Shown: piece by piece, positions 38,261-52,745 of the stretch | How positions within the stretch are numbered: the first letter of the stretch is position 1 | How the letters are laid out: the number at the start of each line of letters is the position of its first letter | Origin: Himantopus leucocephalus | Taxonomy: Eukaryota > Chordata > Aves > Charadriiformes > Recurvirostridae | Assembly: GCA_003993805.1 (NCBI GenBank) | Contig: RSEF01000002.1 | Span: 89,596,092-89,660,091 of the forward strand | Reading direction: 5' to 3' | DNA: 64,000 nucleotides | Notes under the pieces: generated by a model | Databases searched by the model: none | Told to the model about the DNA's origin: nothing | What the model saw: the letters and a program-made list of their open reading frames with translations, nothing else | Made by a program: the position numbers and the translations under genes

Positions 38261-41200
38261 TAAAAATCCCCATCTGTATATGTAAACTTCAGTGGTTGTT
38301 CCAGCATTTTGTAATGAACCCTTCCATTTAAAGAATGAATGCATTAACAGCGTTTTTTTGCCACCGCAGAGGAGAAGATTTCATGGACGGGAGAATTGGT
38401 GCAGGGATGGAGTAAGATGCTTTCCCAGGATGGCAAAGGATCACCCAGACAGATGAAGAAAGGATCCTGTGTCGGTTTCCTGAAGGCATCAGTCAATACC
38501 CGCCACTCGATAACAATGTCCAGAGGCCCCATTCAATGTAAATTTCCTTTTATTCTAGTGTAAACACTTTCAGACTTTTCACAAAATTACTGAGAATAAC
38601 AAACAGACATCATGTTGTGATACGTTTGCAGCATGGCATGGAATTGGACCAGTTATTAACTGGGAACTTGTTAGACTAACTTAAATAGTCTATGGACTGC
38701 GGTGTTAAACTTTTGCATATAAACAAAGAGACTGTTACCGGTACCTGCGAAGCAAATTGTCAGCAAAAGAGAGACAAGTTTTTGCAAAGTTTGGGAAGTT
38801 TCATGTCCCTGGGCACTTTCGGTGCTTCTGCCCATAGAGTCTCAGCAGTGAAGGTTGTTCTGCTGCTCTGGGGTGTTCTCTGGCATAGACTGAAGGCACC
38901 TGCCACAGGCAGGAGGCAAACCAGTTGATGACGCCTAGAGCTCACCAGACGAGCAAAGTGGGTGGAAAATGTGCTGGTTCCAGAGAAAACTGGACAAACA
39001 GAATGAAATGTTGTGATGGAGCAATGTCCCCTTGAGTAGGAGAGACAGTGTGGTTATCTGTGGCAGCAGTAAGCACAGACACCAAACATCTTTCAGATTT
39101 GTTGATTCAGTAGAGCCAATAACATAGACCACTAAACCTCACCAACCTTATTGTACAGGCCACTGACAACCGCTGACAGCAGCAAGTTCACACTGGAGAT
39201 CAGTACGCAACAGCAGGCTTATAGCAAAATTTTAATGCAGAAAAATGGCTGGTAAATTCATGGTAAACAGATGAGAGGGAATTTGCACGATCCATTCCTA
39301 TGAATTAATCTCTCATCCATATCACAAACATAAATGTAATATTCTCATTGCAGTAATCACTTAAAAACTGTCTTTGAAGATGTTCTAGCTTCTCCTGTAC
39401 CACCACAAGCCATAGCTGTAAAAATTTTCCTTCTTGGATATTTTATTATTAACTTTATTCAGTTCTGGTGTTTCTCTGCAGTATGTAAAAATTGTGAAAA
39501 TCAAAAAGATATCACAAGTTGAAAGCACATGGTCCCTATCAGTCCCTTGTTATGAGTTTGACAGTGCAAAATTGGAAGATGTGGTTTCGGATGAGTTATC
39601 GTATGCGTGGTTAGTATGGAAATAGAAGCAGCAGCAGGCACTATACACTCAGGGAACCAGATTTGCTACAGCTCTTTGTGTCCGAAGAGTTCCTAAAGAG
39701 TTGTTTTGGGAAATGGCCCTGATTCAGGTGCCATGAAACACACAATTGCCGACATCTCTTACCAAAGAAAAGAGAACAAGAGTTCTCCTTTACTTCAAGA
39801 AGCCAAGTTAAGTTATTATGAAGGAGACAGTGTTCAAACAGTAATTCTCAGTAGAAGAAAACTCCTAGAAGAAATGACAGCTTAAGACTTTTAAGCTGAA
39901 GCCTCGATCTCAGAGCAGAAATCAGAATCAGGAGCAGGTTTTCCTCTAACACTTGCATTTGTTCACTGCTCCTCTGAGTGAAAGAAAACTGCAGGAGATG
40001 ATACTTTCCATGACATATTTGGCTTTTCACTAGAATGGTATGATTGAATGTCCAAAAAGCCCTTTTTCACGTTACAACCGCTAAAGTGACAGAAGGCATT
40101 TCAAAGATGCCTGAAGTTTCTAGGCTTTTCATGGAGTACTTGAGGGAACATTCAAGATCAACAGAGGTCTTCTAAACCTTGAAGCTTCAGATCAGTTAGC
40201 AAAAATGACTGCTTTCAGAATAGAACTGCAACATAATAGGTGAGTGGGTTAATCTCCCATTCAGTTGCAGCTTTTATATTTTAATGGATAGGAAATGTTA
40301 TGACTTAATTTATCGGGTTTTGCACACAACATTTTAAACAGACCAACTTGAGTTTTATGTTGCTAACATTACAACTGTGTGCAAAGTATTTCTCATTATT
40401 TCATCGACAGATCAAAATGCTTATTCAACCAGTGCTGTCTCAGAGTCTGAAAAACATAACGAGAAAATAAGAAAGGGGAAAATGTCATTTACTAATACAT
40501 ATGCTATAAAAAATAAAAACAATAAAACCCCCAAATAAGCAAATACAAAGTTGATGGAGGCCTTCAGGCTATTAAGGGCCAAGACTCAGATTTTGAATTT
40601 TAGCTAATTTTGATATATATTAGAAGTGTGCAATCATTTCTTTTCCAACACACACGCATAAATATTTAGCCTTTTCTTCCCTCACAAAACTCAAAATTGA
40701 TTTTATCCAAATATTAAGCATGTTTTTTTCCTATCCTAAATGTGAATGAAAGCAGCTTTATAAGCTTTACCACAGCTATGCTTAATAACTCCAAATCTGT
40801 GTTTTTGTAGATAATTCAGAACACCTAACTTCCCAAGTCATTTTTAAATAAGTTTAGATTATGTGAATGTTTCTGAGTTTTAAGGGTAATTTTCACGCAG
40901 GCTGTCAGCCCAACCTCTTACATTTCAAGGAACTGAGCATGTCGCTTTCAAAAAAAATGATACACACACATAAAACTCCTCTGCTAGATATCAAAACCTA
41001 CAGAACTGCAAACTGTACAAAACTATTACCATTACGTTAAGTACCTGAAGGCAGATGAGCCTTAACAATTATACTTGGCAATATAATAGATTGATCTATT
41101 TACAGGTAATAAAAGTAGAATACATTTTAAACACTTGAATTTTCTTTTTCAGTTCTCAAATTATATGCATTCCTAAAGAAGGTACTTCTCTCCGTAAACT

Positions 41201-43194
41201 ATCTATTGATTTTCTAGCAGCATCAGTTGCTTCTTCATGTATTGTCCAAAACCACAGCTGAAGAGATAATGGGATCCACTATAACTGGGTCTTTTAATTA
41301 GGGGTTTGAGTTTGTTTTTTTTTATTCACAGGCAGAAAGCATCTGATTATCCTGTATGTACAAAAAATAGGACTAACAACTATTCTTCTGATGCTGTTTT
41401 GCAGAAACTTCTTCCACAAGTCAGTGGTTGCTTTTAATATTTTTGCTTGCATAGGACTCCAGTGCTGAATTCCTGTTAAGAGCAAAGGCAGAGATCTGAA
41501 AATGTTATTGAAGATAAACAGAGAGAATAGCCATTCAGAACTGGGGAAGAAGATTCAGACTACAATCTGATGCAGACTATACTTCTTCATTACTCAAAAA
41601 GTGGAAATAGACATTGTGGGTAAATTTGTTCTCTCCCTACGTGGGAACAGGAGAGATAGCCATGGTTTTAGCTTGCCAAGTGAAGGTTAATGACTGATGA
41701 CTGACTTTTTTCCCTTTAACTCTGAAGTTAACTCCCTGAAAACAATGATCTCACAAAGTGAAAGGGCTGCACCAAGTATTCAGCTTAGATAGGTCAGGAC
41801 AGACCAGTTCAACACCAAAGGAGCTCCAGGTAGCTTCACCAGAACTTTATGCAATAGCATTACCTGCTCTGATAAAGGTGTCTCAGCCAACCTGGTCCAG
41901 GGGACAGCAGGTCAAATGAAAATATCAAACCACAGCTCCTGAAGCCTCTCATGCTGAAGCCTGGATAAGTAACATTTTTTCTCTCTGAAGACTTAATACC
42001 AACTCACTTACGCTTTACCACAGAGATTTGATTTTTGCATGTATGTTTTTATGTGGTTATACCTAATAGGCTCCTACTATCTAGGAACCAGAGCAAGGAC
42101 TTCACGGATTTCTAAATTTAACTGTCAAGTACTGATGTGAAGTAAAAATTATACCATCCTTCAGCCCCAGCCAAATGAAGGATTCCTATCATCAGGAAAC
42201 CTGTTTAGTTCATCACTTTTTCTCTCAAAAGAAGAAAAAAGATGAGGTCAAATAAAATACAGAATGTCTCATTTCATTGTTGGTATTTTCCAGTTTTTGT
42301 AGTGAAATGGTTCAAATTTTCACCCTCAAGGGTAGCAATAAAATCTACATTTTTTTGGCTTTTGGAGATAAAAGAGAGATCTTCCCAAGGGAGAATCTGA
42401 CAACACTTTACTTCAAAAACAAGGTGAATATTCAGATTGTCTTCTCTTTGTTCCCTGTGATCTGGAGAGCTGACCCTGAGTGATGACCAGTGATTTGTCT
42501 GAAAAATCAGACAAGTTGGCTTTCTCATTTAAAGAAAATTATGTGATACTGCCTTAACAGTTGATTAGATGGGTTTTACCTAAACTGCTATGCATCCTTA
42601 CTGGCTGGATTCAAAACCCGAAGCAACACAAACACACCTACAAAATCCCTTTTCTTGTGGCTCACAAAAAAAGCAATAAATGTAGGTAAATAAACCTAAG
42701 GCTGAATGCTCGATTACTTTTGTGCCGTTGGTACACATGTTTTATTTATCCTAACACCTGGTATCGTGCCTAGTTGTTTTGCCCCAGTGCAATCCTGCAA
42801 ACTTATATCAAATATGATACAGATAGTCTGTAGCTATCTAATGGCACTCAGGAGGTATTCTGAAATTGTACTAAAACTGATTTGTTCTGGTATTTTGGAA
42901 TTCCCTACATATGGTATCCTGGGAAGAAACAATGCTTGGCTTAGCTAGTAGCACACCAGAGTCTTTACCAAACTGTTTTCTTCATAACGAAAGAGAAATC
43001 ATAGCCAATTCCATCCCATTAATATCCTGAGAGGGATGCAAAGTCACCTCCATCATGCTGTATTTTTCTCACATTACATTTCATTACAAACTGTCACTAG
43101 AAGCAGATTTATTAACACATCCCAATTCATACATCATTGTAGGAAACAGCCATGCACGCATACTATGATAAACCAGTTCTCTTAATTCCCAGCT
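38261..43194. other. Gene desert: no gene seen
   Basis: Nearly 5 kb without a recognised mobile element. Open frames are under 85 codons and lack domains. Confidence 0.6.
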
Positions 43195-43458
43195 TCAGGT
43201 GAACTCCAAACTGAGCACCTTTTCAGAGAGGGAACAGTGACACTGAGGAGGGACTTCTTTATTTTGAGGGTGGCAGAGCACTGGAACAGGCTGCCCAAAG
43301 AGGTTGTGGAGTCTCCCACACTGGAGACATTCAAAACCCACCTGGACGCTGTCCTGTGCAACCTGCTGTAGGTGACCCTGCTCTGGCAGCGGGGTTGGAC
43401 TAGATGATCTCCAGAGGTCCCTTCCAACCCTGACCATTCTGTGATTCTGTAATTCTGT
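43195..43458 (+). mobile_element. CR1 LINE 3' end, plus orientation
   Basis: About 260 bp of CR1 3' region in sense orientation: GCACTGGAACAGGCTGCCCA, the block TTGGACTAGATGATCTCCAG, and CTTCCAACCCTGACCATTCT, ending with the octamer repeats ATTCTGTG ATTCTGTA ATTCTGTA at 43436-43459. It is a classic 5'-truncated CR1 insertion. Open frames on the minus strand across it are antisense shadows. Confidence 0.95.
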
Positions 43459-43696
43459 AATCAGTTGGTCAATTGCGTCTTGCCACTCAAGAAACAGTAT
43501 CTCCTGGAAGCTAGAGTTCCTAAAAGCTCTTCCTTTCTTACCGTAATATGCCGCACTACCCTGCCAAGACTGCAAGGTAGGCTCCCATTATGCTGCATAC
43601 TTCAACACATGTATAGTGAGTGTCCCTACTTCAGGTGGCTGCCCTGATATTTAGACCTGAAGATTAATTTTGACTCTACAACTTATACCATGTTCA

Positions 43697-44415
43697 TAGG
43701 ATCATAGATAATTTGAGTCAGAAAGGATCTCAGCAGGTTTCTAGTCAATCTTCCAGGTTAAAGCAGGGTCAGCTACAGGTCAGGTATTTATCCAGTCCAA
43801 ACTTGAAATAAAAATTTCCCAATCTACTGCTGCCCAGAGATGTATTCCAAAAAGACTCGCTCCATGATTTTTCCAGAGAACAAAGAGAGGTTAATCAGTC
43901 TGTCACTCCTCTAGCTGTTCTTTTAGTTTGTATTGAAGCTGGTGCAATGTTTGCTTTCCTTCAGTCACTGGGGATATTCCGCAGTCTCTTCGACGTGTCA
44001 AAGATGGTAGAATAGCCTAATTATGACATATATCAGCCAGTTCTCTCAGCACTTCTAGATGCATCCTGTCTGGTCCTCTGGGCTTGGATGAGTTGAGCTC
44101 TCTCAAGTAATTCCTGACCTGATCCATGTCCGTTGCTGGTAGTTCCTTCCCTTTAAGGACAGAGGCCTGGAAGACCTTGTTGGTGAAGACTGAGGCAAAG
44201 CAGCAACTGAGCACCTCAATCCCCTATGTTTCAAATGGCACTGAAGCACCTTCCCTACTCAGCATGTTTTCTTTGGTCAGCCTTTTGTTACTAATCTAGG
44301 GTCTTCTTAATGCCTTCAACATCCCTCACAAGTGTTAACTCCTGATGATCTTTGGCTTTCTTGAAACTATTCCTGCATGAATGGGTAATGTTTCTAAAAT
44401 CCTCCTTTGTTTTTT
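43697..44415 (-). mobile_element. Old CR1 LINE, two separate parts joined
   Basis: The first part (43697-43890) is a degraded CR1 3' region. The second (about 43900-44415) is CR1 ORF2 from well upstream: the minus strand encodes LRELNSSKPRGPDRMHLEVL and RELAD (44017-44214), the reverse-transcriptase region with the conserved K..GPD.(I/M)H...L motif. The expected sequence between the parts is missing, so either a large internal deletion or two insertions side by side explains the structure. Confidence 0.82.
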
Positions 44416-47400
44416 GCTCTTGCTCAAAAATAAATCTAACACATTTTTAAATACTAGAGCAAAACAATGAGAAAGAGTGGGTGGGAAGGGAAAGAGAATA
44501 AAAGATAACCAAATAAACTCAAGTGCTAAAATGCTATGGACGGGGTCAATTTTCTAAATGCATCCAAGACAATTAGAAGTGTAAATAATTAAACCTTCTT
44601 GAAAAACCTTGCCAAACGCTGATATGTATCTGTCTTTGGAAGACCAGAAGCATCAACATTCATAAAGATTTCCCTAAACTAAAGCCCAGTCAGGCCCAGA
44701 ATTCCAGCTCCCAAACTCTCACTGCCTGGTTTCTTAGTTGTTGCAGTTGCCTAAAACTTAAACGCTACGGTTAAGCCATTTTAAGAAGCATAGATGCAAG
44801 CTTGGAACAAAAACACCAGTTTTGAAAAAAAAGTTACTGCTTTAAAAACATTTTCAAACTCATTGATGGTTTGGGTTTGGGGTTTTTTTGACATCTTATT
44901 AACAGCAGTTTCACTACGAAAGATTATATCTCTTAAAAAGAAAATTAAACAAAGCACCAAGTTTGATGAATGCCTTTTGTAAGATGTGACTTTGAGGCTA
45001 CACTAGGAATTTGCTTTACCTTCTGTTGGAGATCAATCCTCCCATAGGTCAATAAAAAAGATTTCTGCTACAAGGGTTTTAAGAGGCTATTTCAGGCCTC
45101 AGACAAAATATATCATAAATCAAGAAGTCTATCTGTCATTGCTTCTGAAATGAAGCTAATTCTACCAGCCAAAAATGAGAAATAGAAGTGCTTGAGGTTA
45201 AATTTGTTAAACAGTCTCTAGACTTTGCTATCATTTTAAGGTCTTCTAAAATTGTTATGAACTTAAAATCACCGGACAGCCTCACTGCTTTCTCTCTTAC
45301 TGCTTTCTTTTAAAGTGATCTTTTATTTACTTCTGAACATTGTCATGATACTTTCAACTCTCCTTACAAAGATCGTCACAATGGGTATCTCTTTATGTGT
45401 GTTCTCTCTGTTCGTCTCTCTGTTTATACAGTACCGATGCTATTGAGGTGTATCCTCATGAGCAGGAATAATACAAAGAATAGAGCCACAAAACCCAAAC
45501 GAGTAAAACTAGTGGTAGCTCCTGTATACTTTCTTTGATCCATTTGGTAAAAATAAAACTACGGGAAGAGAGTAGAGGAATATATAGGTAATGGCAGGTA
45601 AGTAGAGCAGATTGAACATAAAAATTTGCAGAAATGGGATGTTAGGTGTTAACTAGACTAGAACACAAACAACCGACGACAGTGGATCATAGCAATAATT
45701 ATTCACTGTGACACAATGAGGATGGGACACTGTAAATAATGTGTTTGATCATCTGAAATAAAGACACAATGGATTTCTTTTATGCTTCACCCTAAACATT
45801 ATGATGTTTTCACTGATGATTTCACAAAAGACTTGGGTTACAGAGAGGTTGTGCCATCCACCCACAATCTCTAATTTAGGACATAAGAATTCCATACTGA
45901 TGCCCAAGCACAGATTTCTGCTGATTGACAGTATTATTTGCTCAGAATTTCCATCCCTGTTCACTTCTGAGATAACATCATATTTTTTCTTATTTTAATT
46001 AGAGTAACAATTTCCTCTAAAGCAATTAGACATTTTTTCCTCAGTAAATCTGTGCTATCCTTAGTTTTTTCTTTCTAAAAGATAATGTCAGACAACTTCT
46101 TTTAACATCACCCAGGCTGCCATTTCCAAAAGCGTTTTGCCCTTTTCATCCTTCCCCAGCTTAAAGAAGGTAGGTATGATAAACACCATCAAAATGTATT
46201 CTCTGGCACTGCAGCTGCCCAAGACCCTGGCAATGAGTGATCAGTGATGTAGTCTTTGTGTAACAGGGCAAGAGTGTTTGAGGAGCACAGGAGGCTCCTG
46301 TTGATATAGTCAGTAGCATGCAACATGGGGATACACTTCAGGACACACTTACTCTCCTGAAGAGGTCAAAGAATTCACTGAAGGCAGATGCACATGCCAC
46401 TCTCCAAAACACTAGCTCACCAGGAGTGTAAGTTGGCCAGAAAGCATTCATCCTTCAAAGCAGGTGATTGACCGTGATAGTTCAGCACATTTCCCATATT
46501 GCTGACTTTAGTGGAATTTTTATCTGACTTCAACTGCAAATTAAAGCTGACTACAAGACAGCAGAGCCCCCATCAGCTGACAGCAGTGCAAGCATCCTCT
46601 GCCTCCTTAGAAAGCAAGTCCACCTGTGGCTGAACTGCCTTTATTGTATTCCTCTACTACAGTTTGATAGCGAAGATAAACTGGGCAGTCTGTCTCAGGA
46701 AAGCTGCTGTGTTTATTCTGAACGATGCAAGAAATGAATCACAGGTGCCCTGCCAAGAAATCTTCTCAATCTCAGCGTGCAGCAAGGAGACAAAAATCTG
46801 AGAATGAAAACCAAGTATACTGAAAACTAATACTCATGACTCTTCAGGTACATTACTCCCACTTTAATGATCCTTCTCCTCATTTCTTAAAAAAAGGTTA
46901 ATGCCTATGCCATGGGCAGATTTACAGTAACAGAAATCTGTGTATGCTACATTGATCATTGATTGCTTATTTGTTGGCTTGCCAGGGGCTGATTTCCACA
47001 CACATACCCTGCCTGGGTGATGATAAGAACAGGAAAAAGAGGATGAACACTCTTTTTCTGCCATCTTACACATAACCAGAGCTGGAGGCACATATATTAT
47101 GTATGTATATTCTTTGTTTCCCTTGACAGGAGATTTTTGAACCTGGAATTAAATAAACCCAAAGGATGACATGTCTCTCTGCCTCTTATTAACTAGGAGG
47201 TCACCAGTATCAGTCCCAGATAAAACAATAATATTTCCATCTCTTTCTCTATTCTGAATGGTCTGCCAGAGAAAAAGAAGGGCATATCCTCTGCAGAGGA
47301 CAACACAGAATCTACAGAAATTCTCTGCTATGAGTTCAGAGATACAGAATCAATTCATTGAGACAAAGTACTTGTCCTATTAAAAAAAAAATAAATGGTA

Positions 47401-49504
47401 TTTTATAGCAATCATTTCTGAAATACACAGCAACAGGTAGAAAAATGTTCTTCCATTTCTGACTCCTGGCTTTCAGCCATTTCTATATGCTTCTTTACAC
47501 TTTATTGCAACAAAATTCCCAGATCTCTACACGAGGAAAAAGAAAAGACAGAATTCCAACCTATATACTGCCATTGGAATTATTGCCATGAAACACAAAA
47601 ATGGCAAACATGAAATACCTTCAGGAAGACAAATCACCGTTGGAAGTAGATATGTTCAAATGTAAATATTCAAACTGCCAACAGGATACCTTCTAGCACG
47701 AAAATCGCAGCCACAATTATGTGCAGAGGAGAGAGGAGAGGTTATCAGAGGAATACATGCATCTGCAAAAGAAGATAAGCAGATGACAGAAGTGTATACG
47801 TGAAGATGCAAGGACAAAGAAGCAAGAAAGAAAATAGAAAGAGAAATTAGCTAAACCTTTTCAAAGATTCCACATGGTTACATTATAGAAAAAGACCTCT
47901 TTAGTCCAGCTTTTCCATACAGTTAACAGCTGGAGTTGACACTAAGGTATTATACAAGAATTAAGAGGCAAGGAGGCGGTTTGTGCAATTTGACGATGAA
48001 GGATTGCATGACATGAGATACATTGTTAAATTAAAATGTGCATAATACTATAACACATTTGAAACAACTTGATTTACAGTAGTTCACATTTATACTCAGA
48101 GCTACACAGAATCTGAAAACTAGTTATTTAACAAGAATTATATATTTTCAGAGTTTTTATGGATTTTAATGAGAAAATAATTTAAAGCAACTGTGTTGCC
48201 CCAAGTAACCATAACTCATCGGCAAGGGGAGTAAGAATTTCACAGAGATCTTTGGCAAAATGAGCGAGATGTCTAACAGTAATTTAACTGCTATGTTATG
48301 TTATCATATATGATAAAACATGGATTGGAATGCTGCACATACAAGGTGATGACAAACAACTTGTGAAACAGTTCACTTTACCATTCAGCCATCACCACGT
48401 CATAAATACAAGAATTTACAGGGTCCCTCATTGACATGAGCACGTGCGTTCAAAATCTGAGAGTCCCTTATTTCAAAGTAGAGCCTTGTGAGTTAACCCC
48501 GGTAGGCTTAGCCGTATATTAACGTGTACTTTCTACTTGCACCTTTCAGAGTTGTCTACCCTGCACATCAACATTACAAGTAAGTATTAACCATCCTCTT
48601 CAGATACATTAGAAATTGAATTATAAGTGATGACCTGAAACTCACAATTACCTGGATGTCTGTCCAGATCAAAGCTGACTCATCCAGTGCTGCAGAGCCT
48701 CCATACATAACTCAAAAAATAGCAATGTAATCAGTCTTTGCACAAGCCCAACAGTAAAAATACAAACCAAAATTTGTTTATTAGGCCAGCTGGCATGTAT
48801 ACTTTGTCTTACTGAAGCCTATGTGCACCCTTTTTTGCAGCCTGACTCACAGTAAATCAACCAGTTTGTTTTTAATTTAGCTGTGTTGAAGATGAACTTG
48901 CTAAGGTGTACTGAATTACAGAAGTTCATACCATGCCTTGAATATTTTCTCTTAAGAGATTAATCTGGATTTGGCCCAAAATGAAGCAGGAACGCAAAAC
49001 AAATGTAGTCACATACCAGCGCTTATGACACTGCTGAAAATCTTATAATGGAAAAATACTGTTGAACTTCAATATAAAGCTTTATTAGGGAAAAAAGTGA
49101 TCATTTTTCATGCAAACATCAGGGAATGGGAAATGGTTCTACTGGATAGACTGCAGCAGTGGTCCATGAAATCCCCTCCCCTAACCTGCCCCTTCCAAAT
49201 ATGTGTAATATTGAACATTTGAGAAAGCATTGTCAGGAAAACAAAATGTAGACCATAGACCATCAGACAATGCTGTAGATATCAGAGGCATCAAAGAACA
49301 CCTCGAACTCCCTAATGTGCAAGCTTTGAGTAACCTCTACGGGACTCCCTCTTCATTTGCATTCCTTGGGGAATATCTTTTCATTGTCTGAAGCTCAAGT
49401 CAGAAGCTTTCTGTCTGGGGGAAACTATACTCAATGTAAGAGAGGTGCCAGCAACCAAGCTGAAGACCAGCACTTGCAAAAGTCACTTGCAAGTGAGATT
49501 CCTG
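44416..49504. other. Gene desert: no gene seen
   Basis: About 5 kb of AT-rich, repeat-poor DNA. No gene, RNA or mobile element was recognised. Confidence 0.6.
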
Positions 49505-50130
49505 TTGGCTCCGTGCTCCAGCTTGCCAGGGTCCCTCTAAAAGGCAGCACATTCATCTTGTCTATCGAACGCTACTGCACCCCCTGCTCTGCATCATCTG
49601 CCAACATGCTGAGTGTGCGCTCTACACTGTCATCCAGGTCATTAATGATGTTAAACAGCACTGGACCCAGTATTGTCTTCTGGGATACAACACTAGTGAC
49701 TGGCATCCAGTTGAGCTAATCACAACCACTGGAGACCAGCAGTTCAGCCAGTTTTCAATCCACCTCACTGTTCACCTCTTTAGTCTGTATTTCATCAGTA
49801 AGACAGTGTTGAAAGCCTCAATACAACTGAGGCCAAATGACATGCACTGCTCTCCCCTGATCCAGAAAGGCAGTCTTCTTATTTTAGAAGGCTACCACAT
49901 TAGTCAGGCACTATTTCCTCATCATCCATGATGACTAATACAGGTCACCTTTTTGCCCTTAGAAATGGTTTGCAGGAGGATTTGCTCCATCACCTTCCCA
50001 GGGATCAAGGTGAAGCTGACCAGCCTGTAGTTATTCAGATCTTCCTTCTGGTCCGTCTTGAAGATAGGAGTGACATTTGTATTCCTCCAGCCCTCAGGAA
50101 CCTCTCCTGGTCATCATGACCTTTCAAAGA
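49505..50130 (-). mobile_element. CR1 LINE fragment (reverse-transcriptase region)
   Basis: The plus strand shows the reverse complement of CR1 ORF2, with recognisable blocks such as ATCCAGGTCATTAATGATGT, the GCTCTCCCCTGATCC block and CCTCCAGCCCTCAGGAACCT. It lacks the CR1 3' tail and carries many substitutions and indels. The upstream part of the element beyond 50130 is missing. Confidence 0.88.
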
Positions 50131-52648
50131 TAATCTAGACTGGACTCACAATCTCTATGTTGAATACATAAATACATTGAATAATAACCTATTTACAAAT
50201 TACACAGATTCCCTCATTCCCCTGTGGTTTGACAGCAATATCGGGTGGTAATAAGCAACTCTAAAAAACCTTTACAGTTAGTGAAATTAATATGAACTAG
50301 ATCAGTTGTGTTTCTTCAAGTGTTTGAAAGCCCCTAGCATGCTACAGGCACTGTAAGAAACAATGAATGAGGGAAAAAAATATTTCTGCCACATCTGTAC
50401 AGCAGTTAACAGACTCATGCCCTCTTTTTTGTTTATTATTTGTGCATCCATAAGGTTCTTTCTTTCTGCAAAGGGAAACAGTAAGAAAAATCCAATATTC
50501 TTCCAATAGCACTGAATGAATACAGAGAACTACCCGGCAGCTATTTTTTTCTTGGAAGTGTTCATTTGACATTTTCTGAATAAAGGTCTACATATGTTTT
50601 CGTAGTAAAATGCAGCTGCGCAAACTGAAAGACACAGTTATCCAGACAGATATTTCAAAATATGCCTTACTTGTAAAGCAAGGAGAAAAACTAAATTGAG
50701 ATCTTGGTAATGCATAGATATGTGTATATTTATATTTAGATATATACATGCATGTGTATGAATAAAACAAAGATGTTTTACATAGCCCATTAAAAAAAGA
50801 AAAAGCAAAATAACTATGAAGAGTTGAAAGAATTATTGTCCCAATTTCCTATGAGTTCTGAATTGACTTTTGTAGGAAGTTTTACAAACATGAAAAATGT
50901 TTCCATTTACCTTAAAATGCAATACTCTCCTCGTGCAAAGCTGTAAGAGCCTGAACGAACTTGTCCATTGATAAGAAATATAGCCATTTCTACTTGCAAA
51001 TTAGCTTTTTGTTTGAGAATTTTACAAAAATAACTTAAAAAAATCAGTGTGCTCTGCATAGGAACAGGTGTTTCAAAAACCAACTTGCATGAAATTCTTA
51101 GACATCCAATCATTTATTTGAAAAATGTTACAGAATTTCTTTCTACCCCTCCTATCTGTGTTTGCTCCAGATGTTGCTAAGCAAGAAAAACCAAAAATTT
51201 ACTCTTGTCGGCATCAATGCCACCCTCTCTCAGCATGGTTAGGAACTGTAAGGTGAAAAAAGGAAAGAGATTCTGCCTTGAAAACAGAGCCTTCCAAGAG
51301 CCACAAGGTGTTTATCTGCATGTAGTTTCAGTAGCTCATACACTGCTCCTGTCTCATCGTTGTAGAAAGCAAAAATGAGTGCTGGTGACATAAAGGCTGG
51401 CTAACTCTATAGGAATCTGTCCTCACCAAAAGAAAAAGAGTGCAGTATCATCTTAGTCTCAAGAAGTAGTGGTCTACAAGAATGACAAGCAGGGGCCCAG
51501 CATTTAGCTGGAAGACAGAGCAGTTTATACGAACACACGGAAAGAGATATGTGTACACACAAGTGACCATTTCAACATCTGGCGCTGCCCAGAAATGCTG
51601 AGTAGACATAGCCCCATAATTCTGTTTTGATTTGGTGATGTTCGTAAATCAAGGGTAATTGACACCATTTTCTCACACAACCTGAAAAAAAATTAAAAAA
51701 TACCATTGTTCCACCACTGAGGAGAAAGTACTGGAAACAGCACTGCTGATCTTCTAGCAAGTTACAATAAAATACATTGAAAAAAACAAGCTAAAGAAAT
51801 CCAATCAATCATCTAAGCAGTAGAGTTAAAAGCAGATTAGACTGACTGGATGCCTCTGACTGATGGAACCTCAAAAAACTGCTGTCTTGAAACCAACTGT
51901 AGAACCTTTTCTTTTTTAATAAGCACAATTGGCTTTGAGTGCTTTGTCAACACGACAAGCCTTTTCCACCAGAAGTGGAGCATTTATTCAAATGCTAATG
52001 AAAGTGAGTGTAATTTGTGGTGTTGCTGAATCAACTTTTCAAGACTGTAATTTGCATTTGTATAAAACTCCAATTTTTTCAATATGAAACATATTTGAAT
52101 AGGGGTTTGAGACTAAACAAATTGACATACTGCTTTTGCCATCAGTTTCAAAGTATTTTGATTTCTTTATGATAGGCAACTCTAATAATACTGAGCAGCT
52201 TTTCATGCTTACATATTCTCTTCAACTGGGGAGCAGACTCTCGAGATTCATTAAAATAGTCTATAGTTCTTATATTAAACCACTCAATTTCAGATCCAAA
52301 TCAATTGCTTGTACCATTCTGCCAATGTAGATTCATCTCTCAATTCACCATAAGTAACCAGGGCTTGTAGACCATAACTTTTAGCAATGTAATATTCTTC
52401 CCATAATCACCAGCAGGCATGCAGTGATTCTCCCATCAAAATCAGAACAGAATAGAAAATAATACTGAAAATATTCTGTTGTTATCTATTGTATAATCAG
52501 GCGTGTCTGAAATTGGACACTGGTTTCAGTTTTGGTTTTCCCAACTCAGATGAAGCATAACTGGCGTGAAACGGATCCAGAGATGGAGGCATAAAGTTTC
52601 TATTTGAAGAGCAGGAAAAAACTTGAGACATAGGATGGCAGAGCTACT
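50131..52648. other. Gene desert: no gene; possible conserved element
   Basis: AT-rich DNA. The stretch 51920-52080 is free of repeats and dense in TAAT, ATTTGCAT-like and CAAATG words of the kind found in developmental enhancers; this is a suggestion only. Confidence 0.45.
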
Positions 52649-52667
52649 NAAAAAAAAAAAAAAAAAA
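52649..52667. repeat. A run at a single-N join (position 52649)
   Basis: The N is followed by 18 A. This is a homopolymer-induced contig break. Confidence 0.85.
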
Positions 52668-52745
52668 GAAGAGTCCCTTTTAGACAAGGGACATCTAGTG
52701 AAACTGAAGCACTCATAAATTGGTTGTGCAAGGTCATCAACATAC

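Noticed and set aside
43195..43575. Minus-strand open frames of 81 and 126 codons
   Set aside because: They run antisense through the CR1 3' end and its octamer tail, so they carry no gene.
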